Source of the DNA: Colwellia sp. 20A7
GTDB lineage: Bacteria > Pseudomonadota > Gammaproteobacteria > Enterobacterales > Alteromonadaceae
Assembly: GCF_009832865.1 (NCBI RefSeq)
Contig: NZ_CP047130.1
Coordinates: 1,240,001 to 1,304,000, forward strand
Length of the DNA: 64,000 bases
Direction: 5' to 3'
A model generated the notes under the pieces. That model saw only the letters and a list, made by a program, of their open reading frames with translations, did no database searches and was not told where the DNA came from. Positions within the stretch are counted from its first letter, which is position 1; every line of letters starts with the position of its first letter. The position numbers were made by a program, and so were the translations under genes. This document shows positions 47,614 to 58,900 of this stretch, one piece after another.

Positions 47614-50600
47614 ATGAAATATTCACCTTATTTAGTTTTTTTTATTGCACTTTTTAGCGCTAATGTTTTTGCTGCTGATGTGCTGGTATCTACACTAGAG
47701 GATACCCCGGACCCCGCAACTCGCGGTGGTGAAATTAATTATGCTGTTAAGGTGAGTAACAATGCCAGTGATACAGCAAATGATGTAAGCTTGGCTTTTC
47801 TTTTACCAGCAACGACCACTTTTGTATCAGTGGATAATAGCAATTGTGCTTATGATGGTATTGTTAGTGGAACTTCACCCGGTACAGTAAATTGTGCTTT
47901 TGGTGATTTGGCTGGCTTGGCTGATATTGGTGTAAACATCGTTATTAAAACGAGTGCTAGTACAGGCGCAACTATAGGGGTTAGTGCAACCGCTGCTACC
48001 TCTTCTACTGATATCAATACTGGTAATGATAATGTTACTCAAAATACTACCATTGATAATGGTGCCGATCTTAGTTTAACCATGAGTGATAGTGTTGACC
48101 CTGTTACTGCTGGTGGTGAATTTTACTACACATTAATTGTCAATAATGCAGGACCTAATGATGCTGAAGATCTTAAAGTCATTAATACTTTACCTAGCGG
48201 CGTTAGTTATGTTTCATATAGCGGCTCTGGATGGAGCTGTGGTAATTCTGGTCAATTAGTCACATGTCCCCGAGATTCTTTGGTTAATGGGGCTAATGCA
48301 CCCTCGATTATTATTAATACTAAAGTAGAAGGAGCTATTACCGGTACTATTACTAACAGTGCTACTGTTTCAACTACGTCTACAAGTACCAAAGACCCTA
48401 TTGACAATAACAATACTACAACAGAAAATACTGTCATTAATCCGGGTACTGATCTCAGTATTACTAAAACAGTCGCATCGCCAATTATTGGTGGTGAAAC
48501 CGTTACATTCACTTTATCTCCTCGCAATAATGGTCCATTTGATGCCAGTAATATAACAGTTGTTGATACCTTACCGAGTGATTTTACGTTTATTAGTGCT
48601 ACGGGCACCGGTTGGAGTTGTATTGGCACCGTTGGTACTGCTAACCCGGTAACATGTACTCGAACTTCTTATGCTGTCGGTACAACTGATAATATTATTA
48701 TTACAACTAATGTTCCAGCGACAGGGGCAAATGTTGTCAATACGGTCAATATTCAGAGCGCAACTACTAATGACCCTATTGCGAGTAATAATAGTGACTC
48801 AGTAACGTTTGATGTTGTAGCTGATGGCGCTGATTTAGCGATAACTAAGACTAAAGGTCCTAATCCCGTTGCACAAGGCTCTGATATGACGAGTCAGATC
48901 AGGGTGAAAAATAATGGGCCTAGGACAACAACGGGGGTCGTTACAGTTGTTGATACTTTACACAACGATGAGAGTTATGTTTCTTCTTCTGGAACAAACT
49001 GGACTTGTATTGCTGCAGGAGCAGGCCCTGAAATAGTTACCTGTGAATATAGCAATCAATTAACAAGTGGCTCTTTTTCAAATTATTTATCTATAGTAAC
49101 AACCGCAAATGCTGCAGGTACATTAACTAACACAGCTTGTGCTTATGATATAGGTGGTCAAACAGACCCTGTTGCTGGCAATCACTGTACTGGTGCTGGT
49201 GTATTGAGTACTGCGGCTATTGCTGACTTAGGTATTACTAAAAGTGTTAGCACAACCAGCGGTACAAATGATGTACTAGAAACAACGGAAAGCCGAGCAA
49301 CTTATACATTAACGGTTACTAATTATGGTCCTAATACACTGAGTGGAGCTAATAATGATGCCGTAGTAGTGACTGATGATATTCCTGGTTATTTTTCAAA
49401 TATTACTAGTGCTACGCCAAGTGAAACACCAATATCAGTGACCGATAATTCAAGTAAATTCGATTGTACTGTCATTAATGGCACAGTGCGTTGTGAATTG
49501 AAAAATGGTTCTACTATGGCCATGAGTGATGTTTCAATTTTTACCATTACGGTTGATCGACCTTTAGCTGATGGCCTTTTGACGAATACTGCAGAAGTGG
49601 ATTCAGCTGTATTAGGTGATGATGACCCAAGTAATAATAGTGCCAGCATTGACTTAACGGTAAACCCGATTGCTGATGTTGAGATGACAGCATTAACTAT
49701 TACCCCCAATCCAGCAAAAGCGGGTACAGATGTTACCAAAGTACTTACTTTTAGAAATAATGGCCCATCACAAGCCGAAGGCGTTAAAGTAACCCATACC
49801 TTTACTCCTGATGCTGGTTTTACTTACGAGCTAATTTCAGCCGTTAGTTCACAAGGTAGCTGTGATCCGCTTAGTGGTAATGTGCTCACTTGTAACATTG
49901 GTACTTTAAACCGAAATGAAACACATACAATTACACTCAATGTACGCCCAGGTTGGGAAGTTAGTGAGTTAACATGGGATTTAGGAAATACATCAAAAAT
50001 AACGACTACAACAGTAGAGAGCAATACGACTAATAATGATAAAAGTGAAATTTTAGAGGTTGTAAGTGCTGAGTTAGATTTACTCATCAATACCACCGAT
50101 GTCGAAGACCCTATAAGCTGGACTCCAACACCAGGGGCATTCCCAGCAACGACTGATAACGTTATTCGTTATAAAATGGAAATTACCAATCGTGGTCCTT
50201 CTGTCGCTACTAGTGTCTATTTTGACGCTATATTAGCACCTGAGGCTGGTAAACAATTTACTTTTTTATGTGATGATGCAAGCAATAGTAGCTGCGATGT
50301 AGCCAACGTTATCTGTGATAATGTAGGAAATTCGGTAACGGGTGCTACTACCATGACAATGCACTGTGAATTACCCGCAACTACTCAGTTAGAGGCTGAT
50401 GATAAATACACGCGTTATTTATATTTTGAGGCTGATACTCAACCTAAGCCAACAGGCGATACAGTCACTATTACTCCAACAGTCGGCTCTAATGAAACTG
50501 ATACTAATACAGCTAATAATACAGAAGATGAAAGTACCTCGTTACGGATTCAACTCGATTTAACGGTTGATATAACGCCGTCTAAAACCTCGGTCACTGT

Positions 50601-53600
50601 ATATGAACCTTTTAATTGGACCATGATAGTGGCTAATGATGGTCCTGGGGATAGTGCAGATTCAGAACTAACGAATAATTTACCTGCAGGCATGGAATTA
50701 ACTGGACCACCGGTTCCTGCTCAGGGTAGTTGTACTGGAGCGGCTAATGATACAGGTTTTGTTTGTGATTTGGAGACCATCAATAATGGTGGCAATGTAA
50801 TAATTGACGTGCCAGTCCGCTTTATTACTTATCCTCCAGGCGGAACGAGTACCAATACAGCGACTATTACAACAGCCGGTTTCGATTCTGATAGCACTAA
50901 TAATACTGATAGTGACATAGTGCTGGTTACAAAATCGTCTATTGCGGGTCAGGTTTATGCAGACTTTAATGATGATGGGATAGTAGACGGTAATGAAGAC
51001 GGTATTGCCGGGGTTACACTTAACTTAAGTGGTACAGATCTTTATGGGAACACTGTTAATTTAAGCGAAACCACGGATGTCGATGGTAATTATTTATTTG
51101 ATAACCTTATTCCTAGCAATGCTGCTGGTTATAGTATTAGTGAAGTTCAGCCTAGTAGTTTTGATGACGGTTTAGATAATGCTTCAGGAATTTTGGTTAC
51201 TAATAGTCGTAGCACAGACAACATCAACGGTATTGATTTAATTGCCGATACCAATTTAGAAAACTATAACTTTGGTGAACTATATAAAGGTAGTTTAAGT
51301 GGTTTTGTTTTTGGAGATATGGATCAAAATGGCCTTAAAGATATTGGTGATAACGGGATTGCAGGTGTTACGTTAACTTTAACGGGTACTTCTAGCAATG
51401 GAGAAACGCTTAATCTAGTACAACAAACCGATGCTGATGGTAAGTATCTTTTTACCAACTTACCACCAAGTAATGCTACAGGTTATATAGTCACAGAAAC
51501 ACACCCTACTAATTATCTTGATGGTCAAGAAAGTATCAATGGTGTTGTACAGGCAAATAGTGAGAATAGTGATAGTTTAACTGCTATTCAAATAACCCTA
51601 ACGAGTCAACTTGAAAATTATAATTTTGGAGAATGGTCAACGGCTTCAATTTCGGGTTATGTTTTTGTTGATGACAATAATAATGGTCAATACTCTATCA
51701 ATAAACAGGCTTTAGCTGGGGTTGAATTAACGTTATCAGGTAAAAATATTTCTGATATTGCGGTAACACGAACCACCACAACCGATGTCAATGGTTTTTA
51801 TTCTTTTGGTCTATTAGATGCGAGCGATAGTAATGGTTATCAAATTACTGAAACACAGCCGACTGATTATAACGATGGTTTAGATAGTATATCTGGCGTT
51901 GTTATAACCAGTAGCCGTGGTAGCGATATATTAACGGGCCTTAAATTAATTGCGAACCAAGAGCTAACCAATAATAACTTTGGTGAAATCTATAAAGGTC
52001 AATTAAGTGGTTTTGTTTTTATTGATGCTAACCAAAATAGCCTTAAAAATAATAATGAAACAGGAATAGCTAATGTTGAAATGACATTGGTTGGTACGAG
52101 TTTATATGGAGAGACGATAAACTTAGTTCAGAAAACAAATGCTAATGGTTATTATCTCTTTACCCAATTACCACCAAGTAACGCATCTGGTTATCGCTTA
52201 ATAGAAACGCATCCTGCTGACTATCTTGATAATAAAGAGAGTATTGCCGGTATCGTCGTTGCTAATAGTGAAGCGAGTGATACCTTAGACGCTATTCAAA
52301 TTAACTTAAACAGTAAGCTAGATAATTATAATTTTGCTGAGTGGGCTATTGCGGCTATTACGGGTACTGTTTTTGTTGATGCTGATGCTGATGGTATTTA
52401 TTTAGCTAATTCAAAAGATGAAGTAGGTATAGCAAACGTTAGTCTTACTTTAACTGGTAAAGATAATGTTGGTGCAGTTGTCGAGCGTCATACAACGACA
52501 GATGCAAATGGCTTATACCTATTTGATTTATTACAACCTAGTGATGAGAACGGCTATCAAATTAGTGAAGTACAGCCAAAAGATTATATCGATGGTTTAG
52601 ACAGTATTGCAGGGGGAATTGTTGCAAACAGTCTTGCTTCAGATAATTTGACTGGCTTAGTGCTAAAAGCAAAGGTGACCTTATCAAACAATAATTTTGG
52701 TGAGTTATATCAAGGTAGTTTAAGTGGTGTTGTTTTTGTTGATAACAATAAAAATGGTCTTAAAGATACCACTGAAAGTGGCTTAGCTAATGTTGAATTA
52801 ACATTAACGGGTACCAGTAAAAACGGACAAGTGATCAATTTAGTTCAACAGACTGATGCCGATGGTCAATATCACTTTACGCAATTACCACCAAGTGATG
52901 CTGCTGGCTATAGCTTGATAGAAACGCATCCAACTGAATATCTTGATGGCCAAGAAAGTATTGTTGGTGTGATTGTTCCTAATAGTCAAGGTAGCGATAT
53001 AGTCACGAACATTAAAACCACCTTAACCAGTAAGTTAGAAGAGTATAATTTTGCTGAATGGCCAATTGCTTCTATTGCGGGTGTTGTTTTTATTGATGCT
53101 AATGCCGATGGTCTTTATACAGCCAGTGAAACAGGTATCGCCAACGTCAGCCTTACCTTAACAGGCAAGGATCACTTAGGTAGTAGTGTTTCTCGTACTG
53201 TAAAAACGGATGATGAGGGTAAGTATTTATTTGACTCATTAGATCCGAGTGATGCTAACGGTTATCAAATTAATGAAGTACAGCCGGCTGAATACTTGGA
53301 TGGCGCAGAAAGTATTGGCCAGCAAGTTATTGCTGATAGTTATCAAACTGATAGCATTATTGACATACAACTTGCACCAAACACACAGCTTGAAAACTAT
53401 AACTTTGCTGAGTTAGAAGGTGCGTCACTCAGTGGTGAGGTTTGGGTTGATGAAAATGATAATGGTGAACGTGAAGAAAACGAATTACTAACAATTGCAG
53501 ATGTCACTATCACATTAACAGGCCTTGAATCTTGGCAAGAAGATGAAAATGTTGAATATACTCAAGTAACAGATAGTGAAGGTAAGTATAACTTTGTCGG

Positions 53601-55965
53601 ATTACGTGCTGGCACTTATGTTATTAGCCAAACACAGCCTGCAGCATGGCACGATGGTAAGGAGCACCTAGGTAGTTTAGAAGGTGAGGTTACCAATGAT
53701 CAATTTAGTAATATTATCATTGTTGCTGGTAATAACGGCGTAGATTATAACTTTGGCGAACGCGGTAGCCTATTAAGCGGCAGAGTATTTAATGATCAAA
53801 ACCGAGACGGTAACCGTTCAGAAACTGAGCCGGGTATTCCAAATGTTGTTATACAGCTTGAAGGTATTGATCTTGATGGTAATCCGGTCGTTCGCAGTGT
53901 ATTAACTGGGGTCGATGGTCGTTATACCTTTGAACATTTACCATTACCTAATAGCCAAGGTTATTTGGTAACGGAAACACAGCCAAGTGATGTAGATGAT
54001 GGACTAGACAGTATTGGTAGTCATGGTGGTGAGTTACACAATGATTCATTCAGCGAGATTATTTTTACTGCACATATCAGTCATCTTACTGACTATGATT
54101 TTGGCGAGTTACTTAGAGACCCTGCTAGTATCAGTGGCTTGGTATGGTTAGATAGTAACCACAACCGTGATGAAGATGAAGGTAATGGTCTTGAAGGTTG
54201 GACCGTTCAGCTTATTGATACACGAGATAATCCTAAAAATAATCAAGATATAACACCTATTGCGGTCGTAAAAACAGACAGCAATGGTCGTTATTTATTT
54301 GAAGGTTTATCACCGGGTGTTTATGAAGTGCGTTTTATGCACGAACAAAATGGTGCTATTTATGGCTATGGTGTTTCCGATGAACCAGGCGCTGATTTAT
54401 CTTTTGGTACTATTCGTAACATCACCTTAGAGGTTGGTGAAGATATTGTAGAGCAAAATCTACCGATTGATCCGTCAGGTATTGTTTATGACAGTAAAAC
54501 TCGAGAGCCTGTTGCGGGTGCTACTGTTCGTTTTGAAGGGCCAGCAGGCTTTGATCCAGAACGTGATTTAGTTGGTGGTTTAGATAATGTAGAACAAATC
54601 ACCGGGGCAGATGGTGTTTATCAATTTCTAATTTTTAATTCTGCACCTAAAGGGGTTTACACCCTTGTCGTGACCGAACCAACGGGGTATTTACCCGGCG
54701 TATCTAGAGTGCTTCTGGCGTGTACTAATACTGTTGATGTGCTTGCCTTTCCAAATCCAGCGTTGGTACAACGTCAAGATAGTCCTCCTGCATTGAGTGC
54801 TAGTGTTCAAGATCCTGAAACTTGTGGTACTACATCGGCAGATTTTTCCGACGGAGACGAAGGAACACAGTATTACTTAACTTTCAATATTGACCCGTTA
54901 TTACCATCAGGCAATGTTGTTAATAATCACATTCCTGTTGATCCTATTGATAATGAAATGTTGGGTGTCATTAAAACGACTAACGTGAAAAATGCTTCTC
55001 GTGGTGATTTTGTTCCTTACTCTATTGTTGTCACGAATAATCAAAACTTTAGTTTGAGTCAGCTTAGTGTCATTGATCAATTGCCGCCAGGATTCAAATA
55101 TGTTGAAGGCTCTGCGACCATTGACGGCGAGAAAGTTGAGCCTCTGGTTAATGAACGACAACTTGTTTGGTCTGATTTAGATTTCAACCCAAATCAACAG
55201 TATCAAATTGATCTTATAACTATTATTGGTGCTGGTGTTGGCGAAGGTGAGTATGTCAATCAGGCATGGGGTGGATATTTACAAAGTCAATTAGTTGTTA
55301 CTAATATTGCTGACGCGACCGTACGTATTGTGCCAGATCCGTTATTTGATTGTTCAGATATTCTCGGAAAGGTATTTGATGACTTAAATGCTAATGGTTA
55401 CCAAGACAAGGATGAAGCTGGCATACCCGCAGTACGTTTAGCTACGGCAAAGGGACTAGTAGTTACTACCGATGAACAGGGCCGTTATCACATCGCTTGT
55501 GCTGGTGTACCTAATGAAATGCGCGGATCTAATTTTATTCTTAAAATTGATGAACGTACATTACCGTCTGGTTTTAGAATCACGACTGAAAACCCAAGAG
55601 TTGTTCGTTTAACGCGCGGTAAAATGGTAAAAGCGAACTTTGGTGCGACCATTCACCGTGTTGTTCGTATTCAGCTAAGTGCTGGTGCTTTTGAAGGAGA
55701 TAAGTTAAATGATGAGTCTCAACAACAATTGCAATCAGCGATTAAGGCGCTGCACTTTAAACCATCGATTTTACGTTTAGCTTATGCCAAGCATGATGAA
55801 AGTGATGACTTGATAGAACGTCGCCTAACTTTATTACGCGAAAGTAGTGAAAAATTATGGCAAGAGTGTGACTGTCAATATGAACTGATTATTGAACAAG
55901 AGATATACCGGGATGAGGGAAATATTAAAGATGTTGTTAATGTAAGGAGAGCTGGTAATGAGTAA
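47614..55965 (+). CDS. giant DUF11 / SdrD-B repeat surface protein
   Basis: Secreted protein of 2783 residues starting MKYSPYLVFF (ribosome site AAGGAAATT; an earlier in-frame ATG at 47584 lacks one). Signal peptide about 1-21, ending VFAA. About eight DUF11 domains follow (about 22-1110; repeated ADLSITKT...NNGP...V.DTLP pattern), then about ten SdrD B-like beta-sandwich domains (about 1110-2285) with calcium-type DxNxNGxxD loops and NFGE ends, a carboxypeptidase-regulatory-like domain, a ninth DUF11 domain (about 2440-2570) and an OmpA-like C-terminal segment (about 2680-2783). Role: adhesin or surface fibre. Its end overlaps the next gene by 8 bp. Confidence 0.88.
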   Translation: MKYSPYLVFFIALFSANVFAADVLVSTLEDTPDPATRGGEINYAVKVSNNASDTANDVSLAFLLPATTTFVSVDNSNCAYDGIVSGTSPGTVNCAFGDLAGLADIGVNIVIKTSASTGATIGVSATAATSSTDINTGNDNVTQNTTIDNGADLSLTMSDSVDPVTAGGEFYYTLIVNNAGPNDAEDLKVINTLPSGVSYVSYSGSGWSCGNSGQLVTCPRDSLVNGANAPSIIINTKVEGAITGTITNSATVSTTSTSTKDPIDNNNTTTENTVINPGTDLSITKTVASPIIGGETVTFTLSPRNNGPFDASNITVVDTLPSDFTFISATGTGWSCIGTVGTANPVTCTRTSYAVGTTDNIIITTNVPATGANVVNTVNIQSATTNDPIASNNSDSVTFDVVADGADLAITKTKGPNPVAQGSDMTSQIRVKNNGPRTTTGVVTVVDTLHNDESYVSSSGTNWTCIAAGAGPEIVTCEYSNQLTSGSFSNYLSIVTTANAAGTLTNTACAYDIGGQTDPVAGNHCTGAGVLSTAAIADLGITKSVSTTSGTNDVLETTESRATYTLTVTNYGPNTLSGANNDAVVVTDDIPGYFSNITSATPSETPISVTDNSSKFDCTVINGTVRCELKNGSTMAMSDVSIFTITVDRPLADGLLTNTAEVDSAVLGDDDPSNNSASIDLTVNPIADVEMTALTITPNPAKAGTDVTKVLTFRNNGPSQAEGVKVTHTFTPDAGFTYELISAVSSQGSCDPLSGNVLTCNIGTLNRNETHTITLNVRPGWEVSELTWDLGNTSKITTTTVESNTTNNDKSEILEVVSAELDLLINTTDVEDPISWTPTPGAFPATTDNVIRYKMEITNRGPSVATSVYFDAILAPEAGKQFTFLCDDASNSSCDVANVICDNVGNSVTGATTMTMHCELPATTQLEADDKYTRYLYFEADTQPKPTGDTVTITPTVGSNETDTNTANNTEDESTSLRIQLDLTVDITPSKTSVTVYEPFNWTMIVANDGPGDSADSELTNNLPAGMELTGPPVPAQGSCTGAANDTGFVCDLETINNGGNVIIDVPVRFITYPPGGTSTNTATITTAGFDSDSTNNTDSDIVLVTKSSIAGQVYADFNDDGIVDGNEDGIAGVTLNLSGTDLYGNTVNLSETTDVDGNYLFDNLIPSNAAGYSISEVQPSSFDDGLDNASGILVTNSRSTDNINGIDLIADTNLENYNFGELYKGSLSGFVFGDMDQNGLKDIGDNGIAGVTLTLTGTSSNGETLNLVQQTDADGKYLFTNLPPSNATGYIVTETHPTNYLDGQESINGVVQANSENSDSLTAIQITLTSQLENYNFGEWSTASISGYVFVDDNNNGQYSINKQALAGVELTLSGKNISDIAVTRTTTTDVNGFYSFGLLDASDSNGYQITETQPTDYNDGLDSISGVVITSSRGSDILTGLKLIANQELTNNNFGEIYKGQLSGFVFIDANQNSLKNNNETGIANVEMTLVGTSLYGETINLVQKTNANGYYLFTQLPPSNASGYRLIETHPADYLDNKESIAGIVVANSEASDTLDAIQINLNSKLDNYNFAEWAIAAITGTVFVDADADGIYLANSKDEVGIANVSLTLTGKDNVGAVVERHTTTDANGLYLFDLLQPSDENGYQISEVQPKDYIDGLDSIAGGIVANSLASDNLTGLVLKAKVTLSNNNFGELYQGSLSGVVFVDNNKNGLKDTTESGLANVELTLTGTSKNGQVINLVQQTDADGQYHFTQLPPSDAAGYSLIETHPTEYLDGQESIVGVIVPNSQGSDIVTNIKTTLTSKLEEYNFAEWPIASIAGVVFIDANADGLYTASETGIANVSLTLTGKDHLGSSVSRTVKTDDEGKYLFDSLDPSDANGYQINEVQPAEYLDGAESIGQQVIADSYQTDSIIDIQLAPNTQLENYNFAELEGASLSGEVWVDENDNGEREENELLTIADVTITLTGLESWQEDENVEYTQVTDSEGKYNFVGLRAGTYVISQTQPAAWHDGKEHLGSLEGEVTNDQFSNIIIVAGNNGVDYNFGERGSLLSGRVFNDQNRDGNRSETEPGIPNVVIQLEGIDLDGNPVVRSVLTGVDGRYTFEHLPLPNSQGYLVTETQPSDVDDGLDSIGSHGGELHNDSFSEIIFTAHISHLTDYDFGELLRDPASISGLVWLDSNHNRDEDEGNGLEGWTVQLIDTRDNPKNNQDITPIAVVKTDSNGRYLFEGLSPGVYEVRFMHEQNGAIYGYGVSDEPGADLSFGTIRNITLEVGEDIVEQNLPIDPSGIVYDSKTREPVAGATVRFEGPAGFDPERDLVGGLDNVEQITGADGVYQFLIFNSAPKGVYTLVVTEPTGYLPGVSRVLLACTNTVDVLAFPNPALVQRQDSPPALSASVQDPETCGTTSADFSDGDEGTQYYLTFNIDPLLPSGNVVNNHIPVDPIDNEMLGVIKTTNVKNASRGDFVPYSIVVTNNQNFSLSQLSVIDQLPPGFKYVEGSATIDGEKVEPLVNERQLVWSDLDFNPNQQYQIDLITIIGAGVGEGEYVNQAWGGYLQSQLVVTNIADATVRIVPDPLFDCSDILGKVFDDLNANGYQDKDEAGIPAVRLATAKGLVVTTDEQGRYHIACAGVPNEMRGSNFILKIDERTLPSGFRITTENPRVVRLTRGKMVKANFGATIHRVVRIQLSAGAFEGDKLNDESQQQLQSAIKALHFKPSILRLAYAKHDESDDLIERRLTLLRESSEKLWQECDCQYELIIEQEIYRDEGNIKDVVNVRRAGNE
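50938..54470 (+). repeat. array of ten SdrD-B-type repeats, about 350 bp each
   Basis: Repeats begin near 50938, 51291, 51639, 51996, 52346, 52713, 53063, 53423, 53761 and 54124. The first seven alternate between two classes: one ends NFGELYKG-like and the next NFGEW or NFAEW, with the second class carrying the LVQQTDADGKYLFTNLPPSNA-type block. This is a two-domain period of about 700 bp. Class-specific identity implies expansion by duplication of pairs. Confidence 0.75.
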
Positions 55966-58900
55966 TTTAATCGTGCGTCGAAGTTTACTAGCTAGTTCAA
56001 TCGCGCTTGCTATATCTACCGCAATACCTGTTGTTGCTGAGCAGTTTTGTGAAGAATCCAGTGTTTGTACTTCACGTGATTCCGCCGGGCGGGTTAGTGA
56101 AAACAACAATCAAGTACTTGTTAAAAAACAAGAGAATGCAGAGAAAAATTTAGCGAGTGCATCTTGGGTTTTCCTTGGCTTGCCTGATGTAGCAAATAAT
56201 AGTCAAGCAACTCTTGCGCTTGAACCAAAAACGTTAGAGATGGATAATTTACCTCAGGTTAATTTTCCTTCAGGAAAACATGCACTGGCCAAGGAATTAA
56301 CATCAGTGTTTGATCCGGCTATTGAAAGCTTGAAAGGAAAGAAAAATGTACGATTACATTTTGTTGGTCATGCTGATAGCCAAGCATTAAGTACGAGAAG
56401 TCATAAAGTTTATGAAAGCAATGTAGCGTTATCAATGGCTAGAGCCAAGGTTGTCGCTGAGTATTTTCAACAAAAACTGTCATTGGCTGATACCGCGGTA
56501 ACCATTGAAGGTAAAGGCAGTAATGAACCACTCACGTCTAATTTAACCGAAAAAGACAGAGCTCAAAATCGTCGAGTAGAATTAAATGCTTGGTTTGATG
56601 ATGAGGTTGTAATACCTAAACCTTCAATGTCGATGATGCGCAATGATGTTTGTCAGTTTACTAGTACAGAGGCTCGTCCATTAATCATTAGTATTGATGG
56701 ACAAGTATTGAACGACATAGAGCAAAGTAGTAATGCAGATCATCAACGTTGTACTGATGTTGCCTTGGATCAAGCTGACATTAAGTTACAGTATGATAAT
56801 TTATCAATAAAACCAGCATTAAATATGACACCTGTGCTGCAAGAGATTGATGAACATTGGCAAATATATTGGCAAGGTTATAGCAATTATCTTAATTTTA
56901 TTGATAAAGCAGAGGTACGTGTATTTAGTAATATGCAATCATCTCAGGCTGATCCTATTTTGATCCTTGAGCTTAATGATGCACTTCAAGCTCAGTGGAC
57001 ACTGCCTGATACGCCATTGGTTGAATATCATTACTTATTAAGAGTCTATGATAGTGAAGGAAATTTTGATGAAACACAACTCTCGACTATGCCTACAAGT
57101 ACGCCTATACGTCCTGATTTATCTGTAAATCAAGCAACGTTAAGTGGCTATGGCGAGAGTCGACTTGTATTGCAAAATATCCCGTTAAGTGGTGGAACGT
57201 TAACGGTTAATGGCAAAAAAGTGCCTGCAGAACATCACGTTTACTTTTTAGGTCAGCAAGTACCGGTTAACGAACAAGGTGAGTTTGTAAATCAACAAAT
57301 AATACCTTCTGGGCAATTCAATGCGGAAGTGGCAGTACTTGATAAAGATGGAAATGGAGAATTATTTCAACGTCATCTTGAATTGAAAACAGATGATTGG
57401 TTCTATGTTGGCTTAGCTGATATAACCCTAGGTAAAAACTCTACCAATGGTGCTGCTGAGCTTTTGACTCAGGATGATGCCTTTGATGATGACCTCTTTA
57501 TTGATGGGCGTCTTGCCTTTTACGCAAAAGGTAAGTGGCGTGATAAATACACCATCACTACCAGTATTGATTCAACGGAAGAGCCTTTAGAGGACTTGTT
57601 TTCTAATTTTTCCAAAAAAGATCCAAGTAGTTTATTACGCCGATTAGAAGAAGAAAATCATTATGCGGTTTATGGCGATGATTCAACACTTGTTGATGAC
57701 GCGCCTACGCAAGGTCGCTTCTATGCCAAGATAAACGATTATAAATCGCACTTAATGTGGGGTAATTTTGTCTCTGATATAAATGAGACTGAATTTTCTC
57801 GTATTGAGCGCGGACTCTACGGTGCTAACCTTGATTGGAATGGTGAAAAATTAACGGAATTTGGCGAGCGTACTACGCAAGTTGATTTATTCGCTGCTGA
57901 AGCAGGTACTAATGCCGCTTATGAAGAGTTCCGTGGTACAGGCGGTTCATTGTACTATTTGGGAAATCAAGATATTAGCCAGGGCTCAGAACGTTTATCC
58001 ATTGAAATACGTGATAAAGATTCTGGTTTGGTGTTAAGTTCACAGCCTTTAGTTGCGGGTGTTGATTACGACGTTAATGCGATTCAAGGACGAGTTTTAT
58101 TAACAACACCATTATCTTCTATTAGCCAAGATGATCAAACGGTTAGAACAGGTGGTTTATCGGGTCATTCAGCCTATTTAGTGGTTAATTATGAATATAC
58201 ACCGGGTTTTGATGAGTTAGATGACTTAGCGCTTGGTGGACGAATAAGCCACTGGGTTAATGATAGCTGGAAAATAGGCTTTAGTGGCAGCAAGCAAGAT
58301 ATGGGAATTGAAGACCACAAGTTACAAGGTCTTGATTTAACCTATCGTCACTCTGCTCAAACTTATATTAAATTAGAAGGCGCTCAAACCGAAGGGCAAG
58401 GTGTTACAAGTATTAGCTCTAATAATGGTGGCTATCACTTTGGTGACTTAACTGCGCCAGTCGCAACTGATGATAAAGCTCAGGCGTTACGTGTCGAATC
58501 TGCATTTCTTTTTAAAGATTTAGGTTTGGACAATAATGGACGAGGAAATATCTATTGGCAAAACCGTGATGCAGATTTTTCAGGCGTCGGTCAATTTAGT
58601 CAATATGATACTGAGCAAGCGGGTATTCAAATCAATCTACCTGTGTGGGAAGACACTGCAGCGAGTTTGAAGGTTGACTCGAGAGAGGAGCAGGGCGGTA
58701 TAGATAAATTTAGTGCCGAGCTAAACTTACGTCACGATCTTGATCAACAATGGGCTATTAGTGCCGGTTTACGCGCAGAAAATAGTGAGGCTACGACAGA
58801 AGCTCAGCAACAAAATATAGGTAAACGAACCGATTTAGCTGTCCAGGTTGACTATCAACATGATGCTAATTGGGGGCTACTCGCTTTTGTACAAGGAACG

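Noticed and set aside
48252..50096. Minus-strand frames within the giant gene (48252-48629, 49389-49739, 49824-50096)
   Set aside because: They follow from the Thr/Asn/Asp-rich repeat composition on the coding strand and lack start signals.
50938..54470. CRISPR array
   Set aside because: The regular repeats are coding, about 350 bp long and translate to beta-sandwich domains without spacers.
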